A stretch of 64,000 nt of DNA from Thermopolyspora flexuosa. Its GTDB lineage: Bacteria; Actinomycetota; Actinomycetes; Streptosporangiales; Streptosporangiaceae. The stretch spans positions 4,154,001 through 4,218,000 of the forward strand of contig NZ_VFPQ01000001.1 in NCBI RefSeq assembly GCF_006716785.1. Direction: 5' to 3'. Shown piece by piece: positions 41,391 to 49,650 of this stretch. The translations under genes and the position numbers were made by a program. The first letter of the stretch is position 1. Each line of letters begins with the position of its first letter. Below the pieces are notes generated by a model. The model was given only the letters and a program-made list of their open reading frames with translations, made no database searches and was not told the origin of the DNA.

Positions 41391-41398
41391 GGGGTGCG

Positions 41399-42796
41399 AT
41401 GGGCGACTACCTCTTCCCGGCCGAGCCCCGGGTGCGCGCGATCGCGCGGGAGCTGTACGAGCACGTCCGCGCGCTGCCGATCGTCAGCCCGCACGGGCAC
41501 GTGGACCCGGCGACGCTCGCCGACGACCGGCCGTTCCCGGACCCGGCGCGGCTGCTGATCGTGCCGGACCACTACGTGACCCGGCTGCTGGTGAGCCAGG
41601 GCGTCACGCCGGAGCGGCTGGGGGTGGCGCCCCGCGACGGCGGGCCGTACGAGACCGACGGCCGCGCGATCTGGCGGCTGCTCGCCGAGCACTGGCACGC
41701 GTTCCGCGGCACCCCGTCCCGGATGTGGCTCGAGCTCACCTTCCGCGACGTGTTCGGCCTCGGCGAGGTACGGCTCGGCCCGGACACCGCCGACGAGGTG
41801 TACGACGCGGTCGCGGCGCGGCTCGCCGAGCCGGGCTTCCGGCCCAGGGCGCTGTTCGACCGGTTCGGCATCGAGGTGCTCGCCACCACCGAGTCGCCCC
41901 TCGACCCGCTCGCCCACCACGACCGGCTCGCCGCCGACGGCTGGGGCCGCAAGGTGATCACCACGTTCCGGCCGGACGACGTGGTCGACATGGACCGCCC
42001 TGACTGGGCGGACAACGTGCGGCGGCTCGGCGAGCTCACCGGCGAGGACACCGAGGGCTTCGACGGTTACCTCGCCGCGCTGCGGGCCCGCCGCGCGTAC
42101 TTCAAGGCCCGCGGCGCCACCGCGACCGACCACGGCCACCCCACCGCGCGCACCGCCGAGCTCGCCCACGAGGAGGCGGCCCGGCTGTTCAAGCGCCGCC
42201 TCGCCGGGCCGGTGCCCGCGGCCGACGCCGAGGCGTTCCGCGCCCACATGCTGGTGGAGTTCGCCCGCATGTCGCTCGACGACGGCCTGGTGATGCAGCT
42301 GCACCCCGGGCCGTACCGGGACCACGACGCCTGGCTGCACGCGCGCTTCGGCAAGGACGTGGGCGGCGACATCCCGACCGCGACCGAGTACACCCGGGCG
42401 CTCAAGCCGCTGCTCGACCGGTTCGGCCACGAGCCGGGCTTCCGCCTGGTGGTGTTCACCCTCGACGAGTCGACTTTCACCCGCGAGCTCGCCCCGCTCG
42501 CCGGCGTCTACCCGGCGCTCTACCTCGGCGCGCCGTGGTGGTTCCTCGACAGCCCGGAGGGGCTGCGCCGGTTCCGTGAAACGGTCACCGAGACCGCCGG
42601 GTTCTACAACACCGCCGGGTTCGTCGACGACACCCGCGCGTTCTGCTCGATCCCGGTCCGCCACCAGGTGGCGCGGCGCATCGACGCCGCGTTCCTCGCC
42701 CGGCTCGTCGCCGAGGACCGGCTGCCGCTCGACGAGGCCGCCGAGACCGCCGCCGACCTGGCCTACCACCTTGCCAAGCGCGTCTATAACCTGTGA
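41399..42796 (+). CDS. uxaC: uronate (glucuronate) isomerase
   Basis: A 465-residue member of the amidohydrolase-superfamily uronate isomerases, converting D-glucuronate to D-fructuronate. The zinc-binding start [20 protein letters not shown] is clear. Family motifs include [40 protein letters not shown] and [12 protein letters not shown]. The ATG at 41399 has AGAAGGGGTG upstream. It is the first gene of a catabolic set; all other genes follow on the same strand. A uxaC-uxuB-manD order suggests growth on glucuronate from plant or animal polysaccharides. Confidence 0.93.
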   Translation: MGDYLFPAEPRVRAIARELYEHVRALPIVSPHGHVDPATLADDRPFPDPARLLIVPDHYVTRLLVSQGVTPERLGVAPRDGGPYETDGRAIWRLLAEHWHAFRGTPSRMWLELTFRDVFGLGEVRLGPDTADEVYDAVAARLAEPGFRPRALFDRFGIEVLATTESPLDPLAHHDRLAADGWGRKVITTFRPDDVVDMDRPDWADNVRRLGELTGEDTEGFDGYLAALRARRAYFKARGATATDHGHPTARTAELAHEEAARLFKRRLAGPVPAADAEAFRAHMLVEFARMSLDDGLVMQLHPGPYRDHDAWLHARFGKDVGGDIPTATEYTRALKPLLDRFGHEPGFRLVVFTLDESTFTRELAPLAGVYPALYLGAPWWFLDSPEGLRRFRETVTETAGFYNTAGFVDDTRAFCSIPVRHQVARRIDAAFLARLVAEDRLPLDEAAETAADLAYHLAKRVYNL

Positions 42797-42810
42797 AAAG
42801 GTTTGCAGTT
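42791..42810 (+). promoter_or_regulatory. second operator-like site in front of the LacI gene
   Basis: The right arm TTTGCAGTT matches the first operator's arm at 7 of 9 positions; the left arm is degenerate. The site spans the uxaC stop codon and ends 22 bp before the lacI-type start, so it could permit autoregulation. Confidence 0.45.
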
Positions 42811-42832
42811 CCGTCCCAAGGAAGGTCGCACC

Positions 42833-43858
42833 ATGGCGGTGACGATCCAGGACGTGGCGCGGGCGGCGGGGGTGTCGGCGTCCACGGTATCCCGGGCGCT
42901 GTCCAGTCCCGAGATGGTCCGCCCGGAGACGCGCATGCGGGTGCAGGCGGTGGCCGAGAGCCTCGGCTACCGGCCGAACCCGGCCGCCCGGGGCCTCATC
43001 ACCGGCCGGACCACGAACCTCGGCGTGATCGTTCCCGACCTCACCAACCCGTTCTTCCCCAGCATGCTGCGCGGCCTGCAGGCCCGGGCGCGGGAGGCCG
43101 GGCACGCGGTGTTCCTCGCCGACTGCGACGAGGACGGCGCCGCCGAGGCGGCGCTGGTGCACGCGATGGCGAAGCAGGTCGACGGGGTGATCCTCTGCTC
43201 GTCGCGGATGACCCCGGCGATGCTGGAGAAGGTGCTCGGGCTCGTCCCCATCGTGTTCCTCAACCGGGTCGTGCCCGGCCATCCCGCGGTGATCATGGAC
43301 GGCGCGGGCGGCATGCGGCAGACGGTCGACCACCTCGACGCGCTCGGCCACAGGCACATCGCGTACCTCAACGGCCCGCGCGACTCGTGGACCAACCGGG
43401 AGCGGGTCAAGGGGCTGCGGCGGGCCGAGCGGCACCGCATCAAGGTGAGCCGGTTCGGGCCGTTCGCGCCCCGGTTCGAGTCCGGGCTGCAGGCCGCCGA
43501 CCTCGTTCTCGCCAGCGGCGCGACCGCGGTGATCGCGTACAACGACGTGATGGCGCTGGGCGTGCTCGCCCGGCTCGCCGAGCGGGGCGTGCCGGTGCCG
43601 GGCCGGATCAGCGTGGCCGGGTTCGACAACATCACCTTCGCCGCGATGGCCACCCCCGCGCTCACCACGGTGGACCTGGGCGGCGAGCGCGCCGGCCGGG
43701 CCGCGGTCGACACCATGCTCGCGGTGCTCGCGGACCGGGACGCCGACGCACCCCGCCAGGTCCTCGACTCGGCGCTGATCGTCCGGGCCTCCACCGGACC
43801 GGCCCCCGACGCCGGGCCGGACGCCGCGGGTCCCGGCGGACCGCAAGGAGAACCATGA
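42833..43858 (+). CDS. LacI-family transcriptional regulator of glucuronate operon
   Basis: A 341-residue LacI/GalR repressor. The N-terminal HTH with hinge is [20 protein letters not shown] through [20 protein letters not shown]. The ligand-binding domain follows ([34 protein letters not shown]). It is inside the uronate operon, overlapping manD by ATGA, and near two operator-like palindromes, so it most likely represses these genes until glucuronate or a derivative binds. ATG 42833 has AAGGAAGG upstream. The C-terminus has a short Ala/Gly/Pro extension. Confidence 0.92.
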   Translation: MAVTIQDVARAAGVSASTVSRALSSPEMVRPETRMRVQAVAESLGYRPNPAARGLITGRTTNLGVIVPDLTNPFFPSMLRGLQARAREAGHAVFLADCDEDGAAEAALVHAMAKQVDGVILCSSRMTPAMLEKVLGLVPIVFLNRVVPGHPAVIMDGAGGMRQTVDHLDALGHRHIAYLNGPRDSWTNRERVKGLRRAERHRIKVSRFGPFAPRFESGLQAADLVLASGATAVIAYNDVMALGVLARLAERGVPVPGRISVAGFDNITFAAMATPALTTVDLGGERAGRAAVDTMLAVLADRDADAPRQVLDSALIVRASTGPAPDAGPDAAGPGGPQGEP

Positions 43859-45066
43859 AGATCGCAGACGTCCGCGTGATCGTCACCTGCCCGGGCCGCA
43901 ACTTCGTCACCCTCAAGATCACCACGGAGAGCGGCCTCACCGGCGTCGGCGACGCCACGCTCAACGGCCGCGAGCTGGCCGTGGCGAGCTACCTCAACGA
44001 CCACGTCCGCGGCCTGCTGCTCGGCCGCGACGCCTCCCAGATCAACGACATCTGGCAGTACCTGTACAAGGGCGCCTACTGGCGGCGCGGCCCGGTCACC
44101 ATGACCGCGATCGCCGCCGTGGACACCGCGCTGTGGGACATCAAGGGCAAGGCCGCGGGCATGCCGGTCTACCAGCTCCTCGGCGGCAAGGCCCGCGACG
44201 GGGTGCTGGTGTACGGCCACGCCAACGGCGCCACCCTCGACGAGGCGGTCGCCGAGGTCGGCCGGTACCTCGACCGCGGCTACCGGGCGGTCCGGGTGCA
44301 GTGCGGCGTCCCCGGCCTCGCCACCACCTACGGGGTGGGCAAGGACCGCGACTTCTACGAGCCGGCCACCGCCGGGCCCCGCCCCGAGGAGGCGGTGTGG
44401 GCCACCGAGAAGTACCTCGACTTCGCGCCGAAGCTGTTCGACGCGGTCCGCGAGGCCCACGGCTTCGGCTTCCACCTGCTGCACGACGTGCACCACCGGC
44501 TCACCCCGATCGAGGCGGCCCGGCTGGGCAGGGCGGCCGAGCCGTACCGGCTGTTCTGGCTGGAGGATCCGATCAGCGAGGAGCTGCAGGAGGGCTTCCG
44601 GCTGATCCGGCAGCACACCGTCACCCCGATCGCGGTGGGCGAGGTGTACAACTCGATCTGGGACTGCCACCGGCTCATCACCGAGCAGCTCATCGACTAC
44701 ATCCGCACCACCGTGGTGCACGCGGGCGGCATCACCCATCTGCGGCGCATCTTCGACCTCGCCGCGCTCTACCACGTGAAGACCGGATCCCACGGGGCGA
44801 CCGACCTCTCCCCCGTGTGCATGGCCGCCGCCCTCCACCTCGACATCTCCGTGCCGAACTTCGGCATCCAGGAGTACATGCCGCACACCCCGGAGACCGA
44901 CGCGGTCTTCCCGCACTCCTACCGGTTCGAGGACGGCATGCTCATCCCCGGCGACGAGCCCGGCCTCGGCGTCGACATCGACGAGGAGCTCGCCGCCCGG
45001 TACCCGTACCGCCAGGCGTACCTGCCGGTCAACCGCCTGGAGGACGGCACCATGCACGACTGGTGA
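43855..45066 (+). CDS. manD: D-mannonate dehydratase, enolase superfamily (ManD)
   Basis: A 403-residue enolase-superfamily enzyme related to mannonate dehydratase/RspA. The start [20 protein letters not shown] leads to the capping domain; the barrel has the metal ligands in [19 protein letters not shown] and [12 protein letters not shown], and the late stretch [20 protein letters not shown]. It dehydrates D-mannonate to 2-keto-3-deoxygluconate, replacing the unrelated UxuA. The ATG overlaps the LacI stop as ATGA. ManD homologues vary in activity; the linked uxaC and uxuB genes support the high-efficiency mannonate role. Confidence 0.9.
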   Translation: MKIADVRVIVTCPGRNFVTLKITTESGLTGVGDATLNGRELAVASYLNDHVRGLLLGRDASQINDIWQYLYKGAYWRRGPVTMTAIAAVDTALWDIKGKAAGMPVYQLLGGKARDGVLVYGHANGATLDEAVAEVGRYLDRGYRAVRVQCGVPGLATTYGVGKDRDFYEPATAGPRPEEAVWATEKYLDFAPKLFDAVREAHGFGFHLLHDVHHRLTPIEAARLGRAAEPYRLFWLEDPISEELQEGFRLIRQHTVTPIAVGEVYNSIWDCHRLITEQLIDYIRTTVVHAGGITHLRRIFDLAALYHVKTGSHGATDLSPVCMAAALHLDISVPNFGIQEYMPHTPETDAVFPHSYRFEDGMLIPGDEPGLGVDIDEELAARYPYRQAYLPVNRLEDGTMHDW

Positions 45067-45141
45067 CCGGCATTCCCCAGGCACGACGTCGGCGGGCCGT
45101 ACCCGGTGCGGCCCCGCCCCGACCCTCAGGGAGCAGCGCCC

Positions 45142-46464
45142 ATGACCGACCGCCCCCTGCTCGGCCTCGGCACGCTGGACCGCGTGCCCGCCGCGTCCCG
45201 GCCCCTGATCGACCCCGCGAAGACCGAGGTGGGCGTGCTCCACCTCGGCCTCGGCGTGTTCCACCGCGCCCACCAGGTCGTCTACACCGAGGAGGCGATG
45301 GCGGCCACCGGCGAGACCCGCTGGGGCATCTGCGCGGCGGGCATGCGCTCCCGGGCCACCGCCGACGCGGTCGCCGCCCAGGACGGCCTGTTCTCCGTGC
45401 TCGCCCGCGACGGCGGGCCCGCGCCGGTCGAGCTGCGCGTGTACGGCGCGCTGCGGGAGACCCGGTTCGGCGCCGAGGTGGCCGAACGGCTCGCCGACCC
45501 GCGCATCACCGTCGTCACCCTCACCGTGACCGAGAAGGGCTACCTGCCCGGCTCCGACGCGATCGCCTGGCTGGTGGCCGGCCTGGCACGCCGGGCCGCC
45601 GCGGGCGCCGGCCCGGTCACCGTCCTCTCCTGCGACAACATCCCGCACAACGGCCGCGTGCTCGCCGACGCCGTCCTGGCCGCGGCCGGGCACCTGCGCG
45701 GCTGGATCGAGGAGAACGTCGCCTTCCCCTCCTCGATGGTCGACCGCATGGTCCCCTACGCCCGCCCCGAGGACCCGGAGCAGGTCGCCGCCGCCCTCGG
45801 CGTGACCGACCGCGCCGCCGTCGCCACCGAGCCGTTCCGCCAGTGGGTGATCGAGGACCGCTTCGCCGCCGGCCGCCCCGCCTGGGAGAAGGCCGGCGCG
45901 CTGCTCGTCCCCGACGTCGCGCCGTACGAGCTGATGAAGCTCCGCCTGCTCAACGGCGGCCACTCCCTCATCGCCTACCTGGGCCTGCTGCACGGCTGCG
46001 AGACCATCGCCGAGGCGGTCTCCCGCGACGACATCGCCGCCGCCGTACGGGCCCTCATGGACGAGGACGTCACCCCCACGCTCCCCGTCCCCGAGGGCTT
46101 CGACCTCGCCGCCTACAAGCACACCCTGATGCGGCGCTTCGCCAACCCGGCCCTACGCCACCAAACCCTGAAGGTCGCCGAGGACGGCTCCCTCAAGCTC
46201 CCCGTCCGCCTCGTCCCCGTCCTCCAGGAACGCCTCGCCGCAGGCGCCACCCCGGCCCACGCCGCCCTCGCCATCGCCGCCTGGATGCGCTGGGTCAGCA
46301 TCGCCCCCCGCCTCGACGACCCACTCGCCGACAAACTCCGCGCGGCCGCTGCCACGGCGACCGACCCGCGCTCCCTGGTCGAGGCCCTGCTCCCCTTCAT
46401 CGCCCCCGACGCACCCCCGGAGGCCACCGACCTCATCACCGACCGTCTCGCCGCCCTCTGGTGA
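45142..46464 (+). CDS. uxuB: fructuronate reductase / mannitol dehydrogenase family
   Basis: A 440-residue NAD-dependent polyol dehydrogenase of the mannitol dehydrogenase family. The N-terminal nucleotide-binding loop is VLHLGLGVFHRAHQVVYTEE. The catalytic region has LSCDNIPHNGRVL, SMVDRMVPYA and ELMKLRLLNGGHSLIAYLG with the active Lys and His. In this operon it should reduce D-fructuronate to D-mannonate, bridging UxaC and ManD. Mannitol- or arabinitol-specific activity is a less likely alternative. ATG 45142 has a CAGGGAG site. It ends the operon; KDG kinase and aldolase genes are not adjacent. Confidence 0.9.
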   Translation: MTDRPLLGLGTLDRVPAASRPLIDPAKTEVGVLHLGLGVFHRAHQVVYTEEAMAATGETRWGICAAGMRSRATADAVAAQDGLFSVLARDGGPAPVELRVYGALRETRFGAEVAERLADPRITVVTLTVTEKGYLPGSDAIAWLVAGLARRAAAGAGPVTVLSCDNIPHNGRVLADAVLAAAGHLRGWIEENVAFPSSMVDRMVPYARPEDPEQVAAALGVTDRAAVATEPFRQWVIEDRFAAGRPAWEKAGALLVPDVAPYELMKLRLLNGGHSLIAYLGLLHGCETIAEAVSRDDIAAAVRALMDEDVTPTLPVPEGFDLAAYKHTLMRRFANPALRHQTLKVAEDGSLKLPVRLVPVLQERLAAGATPAHAALAIAAWMRWVSIAPRLDDPLADKLRAAAATATDPRSLVEALLPFIAPDAPPEATDLITDRLAALW

Positions 46465-46783
46465 CTGCCGCCATCGGCTCGGCTGACGGCCAGCGGTTAG
46501 CCACCGATACCCGGACGTACGACCCCCGCTGTCCACGGCCCTAACCCGGGATGCGGTAGTAGGCCTAGGACGTCGTCACACCGTTCGGCTCCCTTGCTAC
46601 GCAGCCGTCACGCGACGACCAAGTCGCAAGGGGATCGGCTACGTCGCGTCTGCGCGTCCAGACCTGCTTGCGGCCTTCTATGGCGTGATTTTCGATCCCG
46701 ACACCGCCAACACTGGCAGGTGGCCCACCGGCAGCACCGAGTGCCAGACCGCAAGGCTGGCTGATCTCGAGTGGCGCGTATGG
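46465..46783. other. 319-bp convergent intergenic region
   Basis: Lies between the uxuB end (plus) and the XRE regulator end (minus). Codon-like bias is weaker than in neighbouring genes. No intact gene, terminator U-run or repeat was found. It marks the start of a short accessory patch. Confidence 0.5.
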
Positions 46784-48106
46784 TCAGGCGGCTGCCGGGG
46801 ACACCAGCGCCCGCAGCTCACGGGCTGCGGGCAAGGCTCGGACCTTTTCCGGAAGGTTGTCCAGGATGTCCCCGACGATTCGGCGACGTGTCGGGGTGAC
46901 GGGCAGCGATTGGGTGACCTGAACTGCGCGGTCGAGTCCTTCCTTCACCTCACCCTCCTGGATGGCGCACCACATTTGCAGAAGGATGAGGTTGGCCTTG
47001 GCACCTACCCTCTCCGTGGCGGTTGCCGCAAGCGCCTGTTCCAGGAGCGATGTCGCCCGGCCGACGTCGCCGATTCTGGTCAGCACCCAGCCCTCTACCC
47101 ACAGGACTTCCGTCAGCGGCTTGCCCCAGACAGAAACGCGGTCGCTGGTCACCTGCGCGGGAAGCGTTGCGTACGCGTCTTTGAACTCGCCGAGCGCCCG
47201 ACGGGCGGCATCGGCCTGCCCCTGAGCGGCGAGCATGCGGCTGCGAGCACTGAGCGCGTTGACCATGCCGAGGCAGGGTCGGCCACCGGCGAGTTCGATT
47301 GCCTCGGCGACAAGGTTCTCGGCCGCAGGCCCCAGACGCTGCATGTAATAGGACTCGGTCGCCTCCCGAGCCCGCACCCACACAGCGAGGTCGTGGTCGC
47401 CCGACGCGTCGGCAGCGGCACGGGCGGCCGACCACGCACGCCAGCAGGCGCGCGGGCCTGCGATCAGCGGGAGATCGAGTGCAAGGAACGCCGACAACTG
47501 CGCGTACACCCGCAGCAGAGCCGCACGCTCGGCGTCGTCGGATGTCCTGGTTAGATGGCGGGACAGGTCGTGGATGTCGGCAGCGAGGTCGGCGGACCTC
47601 GACCCGGACAGATCGGTCCACACGGCCTGCGCGTAGTCCCAGGCGACCTGCTCCCAGTCGTCGACGTCACGGTCGGCCGGCTCTCCAGTGATCTGTTGGA
47701 GGCCGACGTGGACGGCGTCAATCGTGGAGGCGGAGATGGCCGCGCCGGGACCGAGCACCGACAGCAGGCGAAGAAGGGAGCGACGCTGCATGTCGTCCTC
47801 GTCAGGAATCGGCGGATTTGCTGAGGACGTACCCGCCTGCAAAACCCTCGACTCCCATTCGGTAAGGACCTTGTCGCGGGCGAGCAATTCGCTCAGCCGG
47901 ATCAGGACGCCCTCGGCGTTGTAGGCGGTATCCAGGAGCGGGACCAGATCGGGCGGGACGGGTTGGTCACCACGTTCGATCCTGGCCAGGTGGCCCCAAG
48001 AGACCGGGAGCCGGGCGGCCATCTCGCGCAGGCCTGTGCGGCGGAAGGCGCGGAGGACCGCGCCGAAGAGCTGGGCGGAGGAGGGTTGGGGGGTTTGTCC
48101 GCTCAT
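46784..48106 (-). CDS. XRE-family regulator with TPR-like C-terminal domain
   Basis: A 440-residue protein. A helix-turn-helix occupies about residues 12-70 (LREMAARLPVSWGHLARIER then GDQPVPPDLVPLLDTAYNAE). Residues 120-440 are all-helical with TPR-like repeats such as LAVWVRAREATESYYMQRLG and VLTRIGDVGRATSLLEQALA. Such regulators are numerous in Streptomyces and relatives and may sense a peptide or be controlled by a linked partner. No partner gene is recognised beside it. An inverted repeat upstream could be its operator. Base composition is slightly less GC-extreme than neighbouring core genes. Confidence 0.83.
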   Translation of the reverse strand: MSGQTPQPSSAQLFGAVLRAFRRTGLREMAARLPVSWGHLARIERGDQPVPPDLVPLLDTAYNAEGVLIRLSELLARDKVLTEWESRVLQAGTSSANPPIPDEDDMQRRSLLRLLSVLGPGAAISASTIDAVHVGLQQITGEPADRDVDDWEQVAWDYAQAVWTDLSGSRSADLAADIHDLSRHLTRTSDDAERAALLRVYAQLSAFLALDLPLIAGPRACWRAWSAARAAADASGDHDLAVWVRAREATESYYMQRLGPAAENLVAEAIELAGGRPCLGMVNALSARSRMLAAQGQADAARRALGEFKDAYATLPAQVTSDRVSVWGKPLTEVLWVEGWVLTRIGDVGRATSLLEQALAATATERVGAKANLILLQMWCAIQEGEVKEGLDRAVQVTQSLPVTPTRRRIVGDILDNLPEKVRALPAARELRALVSPAAA

Positions 48107-48129
48107 GCCGCCTCTCCATGGGTGACGGT

Positions 48130-48152
48130 CGCGTGACGCGCGTGGTCACGCG
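48130..48152 (-). promoter_or_regulatory. inverted repeat upstream of XRE regulator
   Basis: Perfect 8-bp arms CGCGTGAC (48130-48137) and GTCACGCG (48145-48152) with a 7-bp spacer. Further GTGAC copies occur at about 48122 and 48162. It lies 24-46 bp upstream of the regulator start and may mediate autoregulation. Confidence 0.5.
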
Positions 48153-48241
48153 ATTTCACTGCGTGACATTACAGAGCGTCTCCATGATGTCACTCACAAC
48201 ACCCTTTGTGGTCGCGAACAGCGACTATCGTGGGGCGGCAC

Positions 48242-48824
48242 CTACAGGCCCTCGGCGAGGATCACCACACCGATGCCGATCAGGACCAGCGGAAGCAGCA
48301 CGTCTCCCCACCGGCTGAGCGCCCTTGGCGATCAACGGCCGGGTGGCGAAGAACCGCCCGGCCAGGCACAACACGGCGACCAGGACGAGGAAGACCACCA
48401 CATAGACAGCAGCACCGGCGGTGGCGAACACCGGCACGTACACCCCGATGTTGTCGCCGCCGTTGGCGAACATGACAGCGGCGACCGCCAGCACGCCCGG
48501 ACCGCCCCGCACCTCCCGGTTCACATCATCGCCGCCATCGCCACGCCGCTCCTGCCACGCCTCCCAGGCCTCCTTCAGACCGAGCGCGATCGGCAGCAGC
48601 CCCAGGTACGGGATCGCTGATTCGGGCAGGAAGCTCGCCCCGAACGCGGCCGTCACAGCCACGACCAGGATGGCGATGAACCCGAGGTACTGACCGGCGA
48701 CAATCCGCACCACCGATCCGCGGTGGCCGGCGGCCTGGGCGAAGAACAACGCCAGGATCACGATGTCGTCGATGTTGGTGACGGCGAACAGCCCCACCGC
48801 CTGCCCGATAATGCCCAGATTCAC
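48242..48824 (-). pseudogene. CadD-like cadmium resistance/LysE-superfamily transporter, frameshifted
   Basis: The first about 166 codons encode a normal multi-helix transporter: the start MNLGIIGQAVGLFAVTNIDD, the helix VLALFFAQAAG-like region (DIVILALFFAQAAGHRGS), and NGGDNIGVYVPVFATAG are diagnostic of CadD-type cadmium resistance proteins. After RPLIAK the frame reads basic nonsense and runs to a stop at 48225. Removing one base of the CCC run at 48322-48324 restores ALSRWGDVLLPLVLIGIGVV and ILAEGL, with a TAG at 48242-48244. So a +1 insertion truncates the last helix. It may be a true mutation or a sequencing error. Confidence 0.82.
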
Positions 48825-48911
48825 TGACGTGGTCCGCGTTCCAAGGAGGTTTTTCGATCAGCCCGATGGGCGCGCGTGTCGAAATGGGCACCGTAATAAC
48901 GCGTGTCCCAC

Positions 48912-48935
48912 CGCCCCGCGCCGGGCGGCGGGGCG
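48912..48935 (-). terminator. hairpin between small unknown gene and cadD-like gene
   Basis: Eight-base arms CGCCCCGC (48912-48919) and GCGGGGCG (48928-48935) with an 8-nt loop, just after the stop of the 48941-49288 gene on the minus strand. No U-run is present. Confidence 0.45.
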
Positions 48936-48940
48936 CGCGT

Positions 48941-49288
48941 TCACCGCGCCAATTCGCTGCGGCCTACCTCCGGGTCCCGGCCCTGGATGATTTGGCCAGT
49001 GCCCTTGAGGAGCACGTTCACACCGAGCGCGTCGTGGTCGTTCGGCCGCTCAGCCGGGACAACGCGCAGCCCTGCCGCAGCGAGAGCCTTGGCGACGAAC
49101 TCGGCGGCGGCGGGGTGCTGCCCGTCGGGGACATCGAGGTAGATACGGACGCAGCCGTGTTGTTCGAAGAGACATGTGCGCCAGCGCCCGTCGTTGCCGG
49201 GCGGGAGGTGGTCGGTGGTTTCGACGAGCTCGATCTCGGGCAGCGATAGAGCGGACCGAGCGGTTTCCAGAATATCGCGAGTATTCAT
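48941..49288 (-). CDS. unknown 115-residue protein
   Basis: A soluble protein not recognised. It starts MNTRDILETARSALSLPEIE and contains RWRTCLFEQHGCVRIYLDVP and AAEFVAKALAAAGLRVVPAE, an alternating strand/helix pattern like a small alpha/beta fold. ATG 49288 has AAAGGAAG in ideal position. The preceding small gene ends 13 bp upstream, so the two may be an operon. No signal peptide or membrane helix is seen. Confidence 0.65.
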   Translation of the reverse strand: MNTRDILETARSALSLPEIELVETTDHLPPGNDGRWRTCLFEQHGCVRIYLDVPDGQHPAAAEFVAKALAAAGLRVVPAERPNDHDALGVNVLLKGTGQIIQGRDPEVGRSELAR

Positions 49289-49301
49289 TCGCTTCCTTTC
49301 A

Positions 49302-49583
49302 TCAAAAGGCGATCTCTTTGCAATTAAGAGTAGAGAAAAATTCTTCGGCATTTGTAATGCCAAGGCGCTCAGGCGGTCGTCCAGATTTTCCGATCCACTG
49401 CATTCGAACCGGCTGGCTGATATACCAGGCGACCACCACGCGGCCCGCCCAGTGCCACGTTTGCAACGTCCGCGTGAGAGGGCGGGCGACATGCCCGACC
49501 ACCCAGCCGCGAACGGCAGGCCGAACCGAGCGGGCGGCCTGACCCGCACGCGACCGTGCGCCCGGTTTCTCCCACGAGGTCAT
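49302..49583 (-). CDS. unknown 93-residue basic protein
   Basis: A small protein not recognised, translated from ATG 49583 (MTSWEKPGARSRAG). It is Arg-rich in the first half and has a hydrophobic-aromatic middle (WHWAGRVVVAWYISQPVRM). The last third (PPERLGITNAEEFFSTLNCK) is encoded by notably lower-GC DNA. No clear ribosome binding site precedes the start. Evidence that it is coding: frame stays open, it sits 13 bp before a gene with a strong site, and the C-terminus looks protein-like. It could be a short membrane-associated or leader protein. Confidence 0.45.
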   Translation of the reverse strand: MTSWEKPGARSRAGQAARSVRPAVRGWVVGHVARPLTRTLQTWHWAGRVVVAWYISQPVRMQWIGKSGRPPERLGITNAEEFFSTLNCKEIAF

Positions 49584-49650
49584 AGCTGGATAAAAGTGGG
49601 GAGAAGCGTGTGAATCCACTCAGCGAGCCGTCTCCCTTTCAAGACAGGCC

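Noticed and set aside
42967-46122. A 1051-residue minus-strand reading frame across the glucuronate operon
   Set aside because: It overlaps four confident genes on the other strand, and its composition is that of an antisense shadow.
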